Positions 7,911 to 16,821 of a stretch of 64,000 nt of DNA are shown in pieces. Origin of the DNA: JANNBN01 sp963763885. Lineage in GTDB: Bacteria; Actinomycetota; Acidimicrobiia; Acidimicrobiales; JANYDT01. The notes beneath the pieces were generated by a model that was not told the DNA's origin, searched no databases, and saw only the letters and a list, made by a program, of their open reading frames with translations. The DNA is taken from positions 186,001 to 250,000 of the forward strand of contig CAVXQD010000003.1 in assembly GCA_963763885.1 (NCBI GenBank), read 5' to 3'. A program made the translations under genes and the position numbers. Position 1 is the stretch's first letter. Each line of letters starts with the position of its first letter.

Positions 7911-9485
7911 GTGACCCATGTCTGGCAGCCCGAGATCGATGAACTGGCCCACCGCAAAGCGCTCGCCGCGCAGATGGGCGGCAAGGAGCGCGTCGAGAGG
8001 CAAAAGGCGGCCGGCAAGCTCACGGTGCGGGAGCGCTTCGAGCGATTCTGTGATCCGGGGACCTTCGCCGAAGTCGGAGCGACCTCGGGCGTTGGTGTGT
8101 ACGACGATGAGGGCAACCTCGTGTCGTTCACGCCCTCCAACTTGATTGCTGGCGTCGCCGAGGTCGACGGACGACCTGTGGTGGTGTCTGGTGATGACTT
8201 CACGGTGCGGGGCGGATCCAACGAAGCGACCATCGCGGCCAAGCGCGACTTTGCGGAACAGATTGCGATCGAGCTTGAAATTCCCCACGTCCGTCTCGTC
8301 GACGGCATGGCAGGAGGAGGGTCGGTCAAGTCGATCGAGATAAAGGGCCGCACGCTGATCCCAGTCCTTCCCGGTTACGAGATTGTGTTCAACCACCTTG
8401 CGGTTGCTCCGTCGGTGGCGCTTGCGCTCGGGTCTGTTGCTGGGATGGGTGCGGCTCGGGTTGCAACGAGCCACTATTCGGTGATCGTAGAGGGGACCGC
8501 ACAGATGATGATTGCTGGCCCTGCGCTTGTTGACCAGGCATCGCTCGGCGATGTGACGAAGGAAGAGCTTGGCCACGCTCGCATTCACACCTCCAACGGT
8601 GCAATCGACGATGTAGCAAAGACCGAAGAAGAGGCGTTCGCTCTGGCCCGCCGATTCCTCAGCTTCTTGCCCAGCAACGTCAACGAGCTACCGCCCCGCA
8701 CCGAACCGACCGATGATCCTCTTCGCCGCGACGATGCGCTTGCCTCTGTGGTGCCACGCGACGCCCGCAAGGTCTACAAAATGCGCCCGGTCATCAACTC
8801 GATCGTCGATCAAGCCGACGGTGCGAGCACGTTCTTCGAGATGGGCCGAGGCTGGGGCAAATCGGTCATCACAGGGTTTGCGCGGTTGGACGGTTGGCCC
8901 GTTGCAATCTTCGCTGAAGATCCGTATGTGTACGGAGGAGCTTGGACGGCTGATGCATCGCGCAAGGTGACACGCTTCGCAGACCTTGCCTCTACGTTCC
9001 ATCTGCCGCTCATTCACTTGGAGGATTGCCCCGGCTTCCTCATAGGAAAACAGTCAGAAGAAACCGCAACGATTCGTTTCGGGGCAACGGCGTTCGCTGC
9101 GCTCGGCCAGTCCACAAGCCCGTTCTGTTGCGTCGTGCTGCGCAAAGCATTTGGCGTCGCCGGTGCCTCGAACAAGATCCCTGGCAAGACCCACTTCCGG
9201 TATGCCTGGCCGTCAGGTGACTGGGGTTCGTTGCCAATCGAAGGTGGCTTGGAAGTTGCCTATCGCCAAGAGCTTGCCGGGCTCGAAGGCGGCACGTTGG
9301 CTGCCGAGATAGACAAGATCAAGACCCGGCTCAACCGGTTCCGCACCCCGTTCCGAACGGCGGAGCCTTTCGAGATCGACGACGTAATAGACCCCCGTGA
9401 CACCCGTGCATTGCTGTGTCGTTGGGCGAACCTCGTGGCCCCTGCGCGCAAGCCCGGCAAGATGTCCTGGACCTTCCGGCCCTAG
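7911..9485 (+). CDS. Acyl-CoA carboxylase carboxyltransferase (beta) subunit
   Basis: About 524 residues with two crotonase-fold carboxyltransferase domains. The N-terminal one holds KLTVRERFERFCDPGTFAEVG, then VVVSGDDFTVRGGSNE; the C-terminal one holds PVAIFAEDPYVYGGAWTADASRKVTRF and the PGFLIGKQSEE turn. This is the architecture of propionyl-/acetyl-/methylcrotonyl-CoA carboxylase beta subunits, which transfer CO2 from carboxybiotin to an acyl-CoA. The acyl-CoA specificity residue cannot be read reliably by eye. GTG 7911 (VTHVWQPEIDELAHRKAL) gives the usual N-terminus; GTG 7863 in the same frame is an alternative. No biotin-carrier alpha subunit lies nearby, so the partner must be elsewhere. 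Confidence 0.87.
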   Translation: MTHVWQPEIDELAHRKALAAQMGGKERVERQKAAGKLTVRERFERFCDPGTFAEVGATSGVGVYDDEGNLVSFTPSNLIAGVAEVDGRPVVVSGDDFTVRGGSNEATIAAKRDFAEQIAIELEIPHVRLVDGMAGGGSVKSIEIKGRTLIPVLPGYEIVFNHLAVAPSVALALGSVAGMGAARVATSHYSVIVEGTAQMMIAGPALVDQASLGDVTKEELGHARIHTSNGAIDDVAKTEEEAFALARRFLSFLPSNVNELPPRTEPTDDPLRRDDALASVVPRDARKVYKMRPVINSIVDQADGASTFFEMGRGWGKSVITGFARLDGWPVAIFAEDPYVYGGAWTADASRKVTRFADLASTFHLPLIHLEDCPGFLIGKQSEETATIRFGATAFAALGQSTSPFCCVVLRKAFGVAGASNKIPGKTHFRYAWPSGDWGSLPIEGGLEVAYRQELAGLEGGTLAAEIDKIKTRLNRFRTPFRTAEPFEIDDVIDPRDTRALLCRWANLVAPARKPGKMSWTFRP

Positions 9486-9564
9486 CTGCTTGGACGCAAC
9501 CGCCTTCTCAGGCGTATGTTCGGGCTAGGTGGCGGTTGTGCCACACCCGAAACGGAGCCCCGAT

Positions 9565-10758
9565 ATGACGGCTGCAACCGCAATCGATTCACCGGCGGCC
9601 GATTCACCGGCGGCTGAATCACCTGTCATCGATTACCCGGTGATCTCGGCTGACTCCCACATCACCGAGCCACCCGAGACGTACACGGCGTTCATCGATC
9701 CTGCGTTTCTTGACCGGGCGCCCAGGATCGTGCGTGATCCGGTGAAGGGCGATGTATTCCACATCGACGGGTTCCGCAAGCCGGTCACGCTTGGCACAGC
9801 AGCGGCGGCCGGACTCGACCCGAAGGACATCCGCGAGACGGGACGTTTATTCGAGGAACTCCATCGAGGTGGCTGGGACCCGACAGCCCGCGTGGCCGAC
9901 CAGCAGCGTGACGGTGTTGCCGCAGAAGTGATCTATCCGACCGTCGGCATGGTGCTGTGCAACCACACCGACGCAGACTATAAGCGCGCATGCTTTGAGG
10001 CGTACAACCGCTGGATCACGCAGTACTGCTCGCATGACCCAGCCCGACTGCTTGGCGTGGGACAAACCGCGATGCGGACCCCTGAGGAGGGCATCGCAGA
10101 CTTGGAGTCGATCAAGGCCCTGGGGCTGCGTGGCGTCATGATGCCCGGGGTTCCAGGGCGGGGAACCGACGAAGACCCTGACTACGACTCGCCGGCGTTT
10201 GACGAGTTCTGGGAGGCAGCGATCGATCTCGATCTTCCGCTCAGTTTCCACATCTTGACGACCCGCGCGGAACGGACCCGCGGTCCCAAGATGAACACCT
10301 TCCTGTCGATCGTTCGCGGTTGTCAGGACATCATGGGCATGCTGGTGCTCGGCGGAGTGTTCGAGCGCCACCCCAAGCTGAAGATCGTTTGCGTCGAAGC
10401 CGACGCCGGGTGGGTCCCACACTTCATGTATCGCATGGACCACGCCTACAACCGGCACCGCTACTGGTTGAGCGCTGGCCAGGAGCTGTCAAAGCTGCCG
10501 AGCCAGTATTTCTCCGACAACATCTACGTCACGTTCCAAGACGACTGGACTGCGTTCCGGTTCGCGAACGACATGAACTGGAAGCATCTGCTGTGGGCGA
10601 ATGATTTCCCGCACAGCGACTCGACCTGGCCGTGGTCACAAGAGCTTTTGGCCAAACACACTGCCAACATGCCAGCGGACCAGAAGCGAGCGATCTTGTC
10701 GGGCAACACCGCTCAGCTGTACAACATCGACCTGTCCACGTTGTCGGTAGCAAGCTAA
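9565..10758 (+). CDS. Amidohydrolase-2 family metal-dependent hydrolase
   Basis: 397 residues of the ACMSD-related amidohydrolase family (COG2159). The N-terminal metal motif is in ISADSHITEPPE (DSH.xE in place of DxH). Further ligands are expected in the LPLSFHILTTRA segment (His), the KIVCVEADAGWVPHFMYRMDH segment and the DFPHSDSTWPWS segment (Asp/His). Members act as decarboxylases or hydrolases on aromatic or cyclic acids; the substrate is unknown. The ATG at 9565 is preferred over GTG 9529. It is followed by a small repeat, SPAADSPAAES, that looks like a disordered tail. The gene sits immediately downstream of the carboxyltransferase with a 79-base gap. Confidence 0.83.
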   Translation: MTAATAIDSPAADSPAAESPVIDYPVISADSHITEPPETYTAFIDPAFLDRAPRIVRDPVKGDVFHIDGFRKPVTLGTAAAAGLDPKDIRETGRLFEELHRGGWDPTARVADQQRDGVAAEVIYPTVGMVLCNHTDADYKRACFEAYNRWITQYCSHDPARLLGVGQTAMRTPEEGIADLESIKALGLRGVMMPGVPGRGTDEDPDYDSPAFDEFWEAAIDLDLPLSFHILTTRAERTRGPKMNTFLSIVRGCQDIMGMLVLGGVFERHPKLKIVCVEADAGWVPHFMYRMDHAYNRHRYWLSAGQELSKLPSQYFSDNIYVTFQDDWTAFRFANDMNWKHLLWANDFPHSDSTWPWSQELLAKHTANMPADQKRAILSGNTAQLYNIDLSTLSVAS

Positions 10759-10792
10759 CTTCAGCGCTGCACTGTCGGCCGGTTGATTTCTT

Positions 10793-11038
10793 ACTCGCGG
10801 GCGAGGGTGGCGTTTCCTGCAGCATCGTGGTCGAGGGCCTGGTCCTCTGCGAGGTCGACGATCACCTTTTCGAGAGTGTTCCTTTCCAGGCGAGTGGGAC
10901 CGGCCTTTCTGAAGTGACAGTCTGGTGTGTGCCGCCGATGTTGAGGTCGTGGACGAGGTGACCGCTCTGGACGTAAAGGCTGTAGCCGCTGGTCTTGTCC
11001 CCGTGAGCGAGAAGGACGCCTTCGGCTCCATCGTATGT
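10793..11038 (-). pseudogene. Arylsulfatase C-terminal remnant
   Basis: The minus strand from about 11033 reads YDGAEGVLLAHGDKTSGYSL and then YVQSGHLVHDLNIGGTHQTV, a close match to the C-terminal beta-sandwich of type I sulfatases. After VPLAWKGTL a frameshift is needed to continue as EKVIVDLAEDQALDHDAAG to the stop TAA at 10793. The catalytic N-terminal domain with CxPSR is absent. It ends exactly where an oppositely oriented acyl-CoA synthetase remnant begins, so it is a deletion or rearrangement scar. Confidence 0.65.
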
Positions 11039-11171
11039 ACGCCTACATATCGCCGGCTACAAGGTACCGAAAGTTGTCGACTTCTCCGAAGCCCTCCCAC
11101 GCGAGGACTCGGGCAAGATCTTCAAACGCAAGCTGCGCGACGCCTACTGGCCCGAGGGCCGCTCAATCTGA
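11026..11171 (+). pseudogene. Acyl-CoA synthetase C-terminal remnant
   Basis: One plus-strand frame reads HIAGYKVPKVVDFSEALPRE, then DSGKIFKRKLRDAYWPEG and a TGA at 11169. This is the last 45 residues of an AMP-forming acyl-CoA synthetase, including the A10 motif with its catalytic lysine (SGKIFKRKLR). There is no start codon and the rest of the enzyme is missing. It abuts the inverted arylsulfatase remnant; together they fill the gap between the amidohydrolase and the dioxygenase. Confidence 0.7.
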
Positions 11172-11244
11172 ACCAACTCCGAGGAAGGCGAATTCTGGAC
11201 ACCTGTGGCTTACGATGTGCCGTACTAAAAAGGGGGAGCCACTC

Positions 11245-12090
11245 ATGTTTGTGAACGCGACCAGCGTCGGTGAATACAGCCAAATCAAGGTGGAGCCGCT
11301 CACCGGCTCTATCGGCGCCGAAATCACGGGCGTCGACCTGAGAGACGTCGAGGACGAGACCTTTACTGAGTTGCGAGATGCGTGGCTCGCTCACAAGGTG
11401 CTCTTCTTTCGCGATCAGCCCTTGAGTCACGCCGAACACGTTGCGTACGGTCGTCGCTTTGGCGATTTGGAGGTGCATCCGTTCATTGCGGCGCCCGAGG
11501 GGTATCCGGAGATCGTGGTGCTCAAATCGACTCCGGAAGATCCGTCGGCTGCAGAGATATGGCATTCCGACGTCACCTGGCGCTCTGAGCCGTCTCTCGG
11601 TTCAATACTCTGTGGACGTACCATTCCCGCCTACGGTGGCGACACCGTCTGGGCAGATATGGAGTTGGGATACGAGCTGCTCGACGATGCCACCAAGGAG
11701 CTGATTGAGGGCCGCATCGCGGTGCACTCGTTTGTGAAGACCTTTGCCCGGAACAAGTCTGTCGAAGAAGTCGCAGCGCTTCTGGAGCGATACCCCGAGG
11801 CTCGCCATCCGGTTGTGCGAACGCATCCCGACACGGGTCGTCGGTGTCTGTATGTGAATGCCAATTTCACCGACCGCATCGACGGCATGGATCCTGCCGA
11901 ATCCACTGCGTTGTTGCAGCAACTCTTCAAGCAATCGTCGATTCCTCAAATTCAATGCCGTTTCCGTTGGCGTGAGGGGTCGATCGCGCAGTGGGACAAC
12001 CGTTGCACCCAGCACTACGCGGTCCCTGACTACGGCGGGTTTTCCCGGCGTGTAGAGAGGGTCACTATTTGTGGCGACAAACCGTTCTAG
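11245..12090 (+). CDS. TauD/TfdA-family Fe(II)/2-oxoglutarate dioxygenase
   Basis: 281 residues. The double-stranded beta-helix fold shows the metal-binding HxD in EIWHSDVTW (H107, D109), the distal His in QHYAVPDY (about 257) and the 2-oxoglutarate-binding Arg in RRVERVTI (about 268). The N-terminal GAEITGVDLRDV and LFFRDQPL segments are typical. Members hydroxylate taurine, aryloxyalkanoates, alkyl sulfates or carnitine-like compounds with O2; the substrate is not readable. The nearby arylsulfatase remnant makes a sulfonate/sulfate ester role tempting but weak. The ATG at 11245 has a good AGGGGGAG site 6 bases upstream. Confidence 0.88.
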   Translation: MFVNATSVGEYSQIKVEPLTGSIGAEITGVDLRDVEDETFTELRDAWLAHKVLFFRDQPLSHAEHVAYGRRFGDLEVHPFIAAPEGYPEIVVLKSTPEDPSAAEIWHSDVTWRSEPSLGSILCGRTIPAYGGDTVWADMELGYELLDDATKELIEGRIAVHSFVKTFARNKSVEEVAALLERYPEARHPVVRTHPDTGRRCLYVNANFTDRIDGMDPAESTALLQQLFKQSSIPQIQCRFRWREGSIAQWDNRCTQHYAVPDYGGFSRRVERVTICGDKPF

Positions 12091-12184
12091 GTCGGTGAAA
12101 CTCGACGGCGAAGACATCGGTTTTCCGGACGTGCTCGAGGTCTGCTGGAAGGGCGAGTTCTTTCATGCTCGAGGTACTTGCATG

Positions 12185-12868
12185 TCATGCGAACCCTGCG
12201 GCTTCGGCCACCGCTTGGTAATCACTAGAGGGCAGCGCGGCCTGCGCTGCCGCCCGGAACATTTCGAATATCTCCGGAGGTGCACCGTCATGCATCCCGC
12301 CGAGCATGTCGAGCCGCTCGGAGAAGTTCATCGACGGGACCATGTAGCGAATGAACACACACATCTCCGGCGGCGGCACGCTGCCACGGATCATGTTCGT
12401 CACAACTTCGAGCTTCGCGTCCGTCAGCGCAGCATTCAGCGCAGGCATAACGACGTCTTCCTCGAAACGGAGATGATCGATGTACTGACCTGTGAAGTCG
12501 GCCAGGTCGAGGTAAAAGGCGCGCAACAGCGTCCACCGATGCTCTCTCGGGCTAGCTGCGATCGCTTCCGCCGAGCCCCGCAACTTGGCGATCGCGTCGT
12601 CCGCGAGGAGGTGGGATTCTTCGAGCTTGTCGCGGAGCTGCGGTGCGTGAGTTTTGACCAGCACGTCGCAGAAGTCGTCTTCGTGGCCATGATGGCCGAG
12701 CAGGACCATGCACACGTCGTCCCATTCCTTCAGGAGCGCTGCGACGGCGACGTCGTCGTTAGCGTCGGTAGCACCTGCTCGGACGGTCACGCCGAACAAC
12801 GCAAATCGCATCGCCTTGTGGATCTCTCGGTAGACGTCCCAACTCGTGTTCGACACCTGTGGTCCCAT
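12185..12868 (-). CDS. Hemerythrin-like HHE-domain protein
   Basis: 227 residues, all helical, with the hemerythrin cation-binding pattern: REIHKAMR (first His), LLGHHGHEDDF (His..HxxxD/E), LEESHLLADD and LRFEEDVVMPAL. These could build a di-iron site for O2, NO or iron sensing or storage. It belongs to the bacterial HHE group of unknown physiological role, not classical O2-carrying hemerythrins. The C-terminal 60 residues are variable. Convergent with the TauD gene and apparently monocistronic. Confidence 0.75.
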   Translation of the reverse strand: MGPQVSNTSWDVYREIHKAMRFALFGVTVRAGATDANDDVAVAALLKEWDDVCMVLLGHHGHEDDFCDVLVKTHAPQLRDKLEESHLLADDAIAKLRGSAEAIAASPREHRWTLLRAFYLDLADFTGQYIDHLRFEEDVVMPALNAALTDAKLEVVTNMIRGSVPPPEMCVFIRYMVPSMNFSERLDMLGGMHDGAPPEIFEMFRAAAQAALPSSDYQAVAEAAGFA

Positions 12869-13115
12869 GTGTTGCTCCTTCGATTCGGTCGGTTGACGTT
12901 ATCTGTGTGGCGCTGCCGATGAGCTTTTGTTGAACCTGTCTAGCTCGTTGTGGGCACTCCTGCTTTGCTCACGGGTGCATCAACGTGACCAGCGCGTCGA
13001 CTGCGGGGAGTAGTCCGCTTTGGAACAGTTCGTCGACCCGGAGTGCCCTGTTTCGTGCTGGATCGGCGAAGCTGTCACGGTGAGTTCTTCCGATGCACCG
13101 AGAAGCGTCCCTGAT

Positions 13116-13523
13116 GTGCGACCAGCGTCGCGGATCGTACGCCTCATTGGGGTATACGACGCCGACGCGACGTTCCGCGGTGAGCTGTCGTACTGGTTAG
13201 GAGCGCGTCTTGGGCGGCGGCACTGCGCCCTGTGCGACATCACCCACGGGTCCGTTAGGGAGCGGCCCGAGTGGGCGGCGTGTCGGAGCGTGTTGCCGAT
13301 CCCCTTCGACACGTTCCATCGTAACGACCAACCAGCAGAGGTCCGTGATGCAGCTGGCGGGCAGGCGCCGGTCGTGGTGGCCGAAACGGACGGGCGCGGG
13401 CGCGGTTTTGTCTTGCTCCTCTCCCGTGATGACCTCGATGGCTGCGACGGCTCGATAGAACGACTCATGGCAGCCATCGAAGGTGCCGCGGTGCGTCTTG
13501 GCCTTGACTGGAGCGTCTCGTGA
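13116..13523 (+). CDS. Conserved hypothetical protein with a HCALCDITHG motif
   Basis: About 135 residues from GTG 13116; the frame is open back to TTG 13020, which would add 32 residues. The core VRLIGVYDADATFRGELSYWLG, then RRHCALCDITHGSVRERPEW and PVVVAETDGRGRGFVLLLSRDDLD, resembles a widespread actinobacterial hypothetical family. The CxxCD..H arrangement could hold a metal or be redox active, but that is speculation. It has no signal peptide or membrane segment. No function is assigned. The neighbours are a hemerythrin-like gene (opposite strand) and a tetR gene. The stretch 13524-13704 after it holds nothing I can name. Confidence 0.6.
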   Translation: MRPASRIVRLIGVYDADATFRGELSYWLGARLGRRHCALCDITHGSVRERPEWAACRSVLPIPFDTFHRNDQPAEVRDAAGGQAPVVVAETDGRGRGFVLLLSRDDLDGCDGSIERLMAAIEGAAVRLGLDWSVS

Positions 13524-13704
13524 GGCCGCAACGAACCGCGCCGAGGCCAACCGAGGACATCAACCAAATTGGTGCCGGCGCCGTCTTCGACCGACATGAC
13601 GTACTCCGCTACCGATCGCTCCCAGCGACTCGAGATGTTTTGTCGATAAGCGCACGTATCAACGCAGTCGCCTGAGAAGCTGTAATCGGCTGCGCACTCA
13701 ATTC

Positions 13705-14340
13705 TCAACGACTTGCCGGGCGAATTCTCCACGATTCCACCACTGCGTGAGCGGCGGCGAAGTGTTGGGCAAGCTCTGCAGTTGGCGCTTCGGATCGCAT
13801 GAGTACTCCTACGCCGAGGGTGAAACAGACCAACATGGCAACTGCGTTGGGAACCTGATCTGGCGAGATTTCGCCCATCGCCGCGGCTCGTTCGAGCGGC
13901 AATCGCACCGCGTTTGCGAGCCCCACTCGAAAGTCGATGAGTTGCTGTTTTGCGTCACCCGCTCGTGGACCGAGTTCGGCCATCACGTTGATGGCGAGGC
14001 AACCTTGGAGGGCCCACGCGGAAGCACTTTCCTGTTCTTGCAGATCGAGTGTGCGGTGGAGGTCAGTCAGCCCTTCTGTGCCGTTGCCGAGGGCAGCTGA
14101 GAAAAAGCCGAGGCGTTGCGTTTGGTAGCGGGCAAGGGCCTGGTGGAACAACCCTTCTTTCGATCCGAAGGTGTTGTAGAGGCTGGAAACATTCAGGCCG
14201 GTGGCGCGTTCAAGTTCGGCCATGGACGATGCCTCGTAGCCGCGGGAGCGGAACACTTCGATGGTCCGGTCGAGGACCTCGTCGACGTCGAATGAGCGTG
14301 GTCTGCCCGATGTCCTCTCCGTGGTTGCTTGGCGTGCCAT
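13705..14340 (-). CDS. TetR/AcrR regulator of the adjacent DHA2 exporter
   Basis: 211 residues. The N-terminal HTH has GRPRSFDVDEVLDRTIEVFR, then ASSMAELERATGLNVSSLYN with FGSKEGLF, the standard TetR recognition-helix region. The ligand domain is helical and begins LFHQALARYQTQRL. The start is ATG 14340 (MARQATTERTSGRP). The gene is divergent from the MFS gene at 14469, and the intergenic space has a perfect dyad at 14400-14421, so it most likely represses itself and the pump until a toxic ligand binds. It is clearly paralogous to the TetR at 19583. Confidence 0.88.
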   Translation of the reverse strand: MARQATTERTSGRPRSFDVDEVLDRTIEVFRSRGYEASSMAELERATGLNVSSLYNTFGSKEGLFHQALARYQTQRLGFFSAALGNGTEGLTDLHRTLDLQEQESASAWALQGCLAINVMAELGPRAGDAKQQLIDFRVGLANAVRLPLERAAAMGEISPDQVPNAVAMLVCFTLGVGVLMRSEAPTAELAQHFAAAHAVVESWRIRPASR

Positions 14341-14399
14341 TGGCTGAACTCTACCGATTCTGAGGCGGTTTTGAAACGCCCAATTCAAAATTCGCAGGA

Positions 14400-14421
14400 T
14401 TTTGTAGCGAACACTACAAAA
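14400..14421. promoter_or_regulatory. Inverted repeat, likely TetR operator
   Basis: TTTTGTAG (14400-14407) and CTACAAAA (14414-14421) are perfect inverted arms of 8 bp with a 6-base spacer. They sit 60 bases upstream of the tetR start and 47 bases upstream of the MFS start. Size, symmetry and position match a TetR-dimer site controlling both divergent promoters. Confidence 0.7.
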
Positions 14422-14468
14422 GGTTGATAGGTTCTGAAACGATCACTTCATAACTCAGGAGAACTACC

Positions 14469-16031
14469 GTGTCTGAACCGCTTCCAATCAACGTGAAACG
14501 AGATCCGCGCAGATGGCTGGTGCTGGCGGTGATGTCCGTGGGAACGCTGATCGTGTTTCTCGACGGCACCTTGGTGAACACGGCACTGCCCGACATTTCT
14601 ACGCGGCTTTCGGCGACCACCAGCCAGCTTCAGTGGGTCGTCGACTCATACATTCTTGTTCTCGCAGGTCTTCTCCTGCTGGGCGGCACGGTGGGGGATC
14701 GCTTCGGTCGCCGTCGCTGGATGAACGTCGGTCTCCTGTTCTTTCTCGCCGGTTCCGTTTTGGGAGGTCTTTCCAACTCTGTTGCCACACTGATCGCCGG
14801 CCGAGCAGTTCAGGGTTTGGGTGCTGCGCTTGTCCTGCCAGCCACGCTGTCCATCGTCACCAACGTGTTCGACCGCGAAGAGCGCGCCAAAGCGATTGCC
14901 ATTTGGACTGCAGTCGGCGGGCTTGGGGTCGGGCTCGGCCCTGCGGTCGGCGGGTACCTCGTTGAGCACTGGGACTACAGCGCAGCCTTCTGGGTGCACA
15001 TCCCAATCCTGCTGTTGGCTGGACTTGGCATGTTCTTCGTGAGCGAGTCCAAAGACACCCGCGACATCGGCCTGGACATTCCCGGAGCGTTCACGGCCAC
15101 GCTGGCGATGGGGACCCTGGTCTACGGAGTCATCCAGGGCAGCGAAGCTGGCTGGACCTCCACCGAAATTTTGTTTGCCCTTGGGATCTCGGCAGTTTCG
15201 TTCGTCGCTTTTGCAGTCATTGAGAAACGAACGAAACACCCGATGCTCCCGCTTCAGTTCTTCCGTCAACGTGACTTCACGGGCAGTGTCATCTCGCTTG
15301 GAATCGTTTTCTTTGCGGGGATCGTGCTGTTCTTCTTCTTGAGTCAATACTGGCAATTGGTGCAGGGTCGTAGCCCGTTCAAAGCCGGGCTGATGGCGTT
15401 GCCGAACGCTGCGGCAATCATCACCGGTTCGGGCGTAGCGCAGGCACTGTTGGCAAAGGTCGGCCCACGGCGGCTGGTCAGCTCGGCCATGGCCATCATG
15501 GGCGCTGGCGTCGCGTTGTTCACCACCGTCGATATTGATACCTCGACGCTCCGCATGTGCTTGACGTTGATGGTCGTTGGATTTGGCTTCGGCCTGGCCG
15601 CTCAACCTCTCACGGACACGGTCATGGCAGCTGTGCCGCTCGAAGACGCCGGAGTGGGCTCGGCGGTAAATGATGTGAGCCGCGAAGTGGGATCGGCTCT
15701 GGGAGTCGCAATCATTGGATCAATCGTGTCGCATCTGTATCGGGGCAACATCGAAGACCGACTCGCAGGCCAAGTCCCCGGCGAGATCATCGATGTTGCA
15801 AGCGAAGGAATTGGGGTTGTGCATGTGGCCGCTAGCAGGCTCGATCCAGCCGTGGCTGCGAAAACCATCGAAGGTGCCAACCTGGCGTTTCTTGACGCCA
15901 TGACAACAGGATTCTGGATCTCCGTTGGGTTCATCGCCGTCGGCCTGGCGACGTCGCTGTTCATGCTGCCCAAGCAGGCGCGATTGACCCAAGTTGTCCT
16001 GGGCGGCGAGCAAAACCTCGCGATCCTTTAG
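14469..16031 (+). CDS. DHA2-family (EmrB/QacA) MFS multidrug exporter
   Basis: 520 residues with 14 predicted transmembrane helices. N-terminal LDGTLVNTALPDIS is the DHA2 signature of TM1, followed by GGTVGDRFGRRRWMNVG (MFS motif A, TM2-3 loop), GAALVLPATLSIV and GLGPAVGGYLVEHWDYSAAFWVH (motif C, antiporter). It is a proton-coupled exporter of drugs or metabolites in the cytoplasmic membrane. GTG 14469 is preceded by AGGAG at 14457. Control by the divergent TetR is likely through the dyad at 14400. Confidence 0.92.
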   Translation: MSEPLPINVKRDPRRWLVLAVMSVGTLIVFLDGTLVNTALPDISTRLSATTSQLQWVVDSYILVLAGLLLLGGTVGDRFGRRRWMNVGLLFFLAGSVLGGLSNSVATLIAGRAVQGLGAALVLPATLSIVTNVFDREERAKAIAIWTAVGGLGVGLGPAVGGYLVEHWDYSAAFWVHIPILLLAGLGMFFVSESKDTRDIGLDIPGAFTATLAMGTLVYGVIQGSEAGWTSTEILFALGISAVSFVAFAVIEKRTKHPMLPLQFFRQRDFTGSVISLGIVFFAGIVLFFFLSQYWQLVQGRSPFKAGLMALPNAAAIITGSGVAQALLAKVGPRRLVSSAMAIMGAGVALFTTVDIDTSTLRMCLTLMVVGFGFGLAAQPLTDTVMAAVPLEDAGVGSAVNDVSREVGSALGVAIIGSIVSHLYRGNIEDRLAGQVPGEIIDVASEGIGVVHVAASRLDPAVAAKTIEGANLAFLDAMTTGFWISVGFIAVGLATSLFMLPKQARLTQVVLGGEQNLAIL

Positions 16032-16054
16032 GGGTGTCAGTTCCGCGACAAGTA

Positions 16055-16080
16055 GCGTTTAGCGTACGGTCATGCTACAA
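16055..16080 (-). promoter_or_regulatory. Copy 1 of a 26-bp motif centred on CGTACG
   Basis: Read on the minus strand, this 26-mer starts TTGTAGCATG and ends CGCTAAACGC around a central CGTACG. It differs from the copy at 34065 at only 4 positions and from the copy at 39974 at about 7. It lies 90 bases upstream of the tetR start at 16171, a plausible autoregulatory operator. It overlaps no conserved coding sequence: the 33 codons of the longer TetR frame here are not needed. Confidence 0.6.
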
Positions 16081-16170
16081 TCCGACGTTCCTTCGGGGCG
16101 GGTGGCGGTGGGCGATACCCGGCCCAACGAGCAGCAGGAGACGGGGAACCGTCTTCGAGGAAGAAATGCG

Positions 16171-16821
16171 ATGCGCTACGACAACAACCACAAACAGGCA
16201 TCCCGCCTGCGAATCATCGAGTCTTCAGGACGTCGACTGAAAGCCGACGGCATCGACGGGTCGGGTGTCGCAACGCTCATGACCGACGCTGGTCTCACCA
16301 ACGGTGCGTTCTATGCGCACTTTGCTTCCAAGGACGATCTCGTCGCTACTGTCATCGCTGACCAGTTACGTGTCCAGCGAGAAAGCCTCGCGACGCTGCC
16401 ACCCGGTCGGGCGGGTATCGATCTGTTCCTCCAGTGGTATCTGTCCGCTGAGCATCGAGACAATCCTGCGGACGGATGCCCTTCGGCGGCGTTGCTCGAC
16501 GAGATTGCCCGTGCCTCCGAAACAACGCGAACTGCGTACACAGCCGGAGTGCTCGCGATGGCCGACAATGTCGCAGCGCAACTTGCTCCGGACGATCCCA
16601 GCTCGGCTCGTTCGACGGTGTTGGGGATCTTCGCCATGGTGATAGGGGCTGTCCAGCTTGCCCGCTCGCTCACCGACTCGAAACTTGCTGCAGCGGTGCT
16701 GGAACAGAGCCTCAAGAACGCCATAGCCATCCTCGATTCGGCCGCATTTGCTCCATCACAAACGAGGAAACGTCAAAAACCGAAAACCGAAAAGGAGACA
16801 AGTAATGTCCGAACCAACTGA
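16171..16821 (+). CDS. TetR/AcrR-family regulator
   Basis: 216 residues from ATG 16171, with AGGAAG 8-13 bases upstream. The HTH includes RIIESSGRRLKADGIDG, then VATLMTDAGLTNGAFYAHFASKDDLV, close to regulators of the YxaF/LmrA-like or fatty-acid type. The C-terminal helical domain (DGCPSAALLDEIARASE) would bind a ligand. The stop overlaps the start of the Ddn-like gene by 17 bases, so the two are translationally coupled. This is the best candidate for the protein that binds the 26-bp motif at 16055, 34065 and 39974. The Lys/Thr/Arg-rich tail is odd but is read through into the next start. Confidence 0.85.
   Translation: MRYDNNHKQASRLRIIESSGRRLKADGIDGSGVATLMTDAGLTNGAFYAHFASKDDLVATVIADQLRVQRESLATLPPGRAGIDLFLQWYLSAEHRDNPADGCPSAALLDEIARASETTRTAYTAGVLAMADNVAAQLAPDDPSSARSTVLGIFAMVIGAVQLARSLTDSKLAAAVLEQSLKNAIAILDSAAFAPSQTRKRQKPKTEKETSNVRTN

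Noticed and set aside
7680..8588. 302-residue minus-strand open frame opposite the carboxyltransferase gene
   Set aside because: It is antisense to a strongly conserved gene, shows no family motif, and includes the nitroreductase start only by frame coincidence.
14646..15605. 319-residue minus-strand open frame opposite the DHA2 exporter
   Set aside because: Composition (Gln/Asp/Arg-rich, no hydrophobic core) is that of a shadow of membrane-helix codons.
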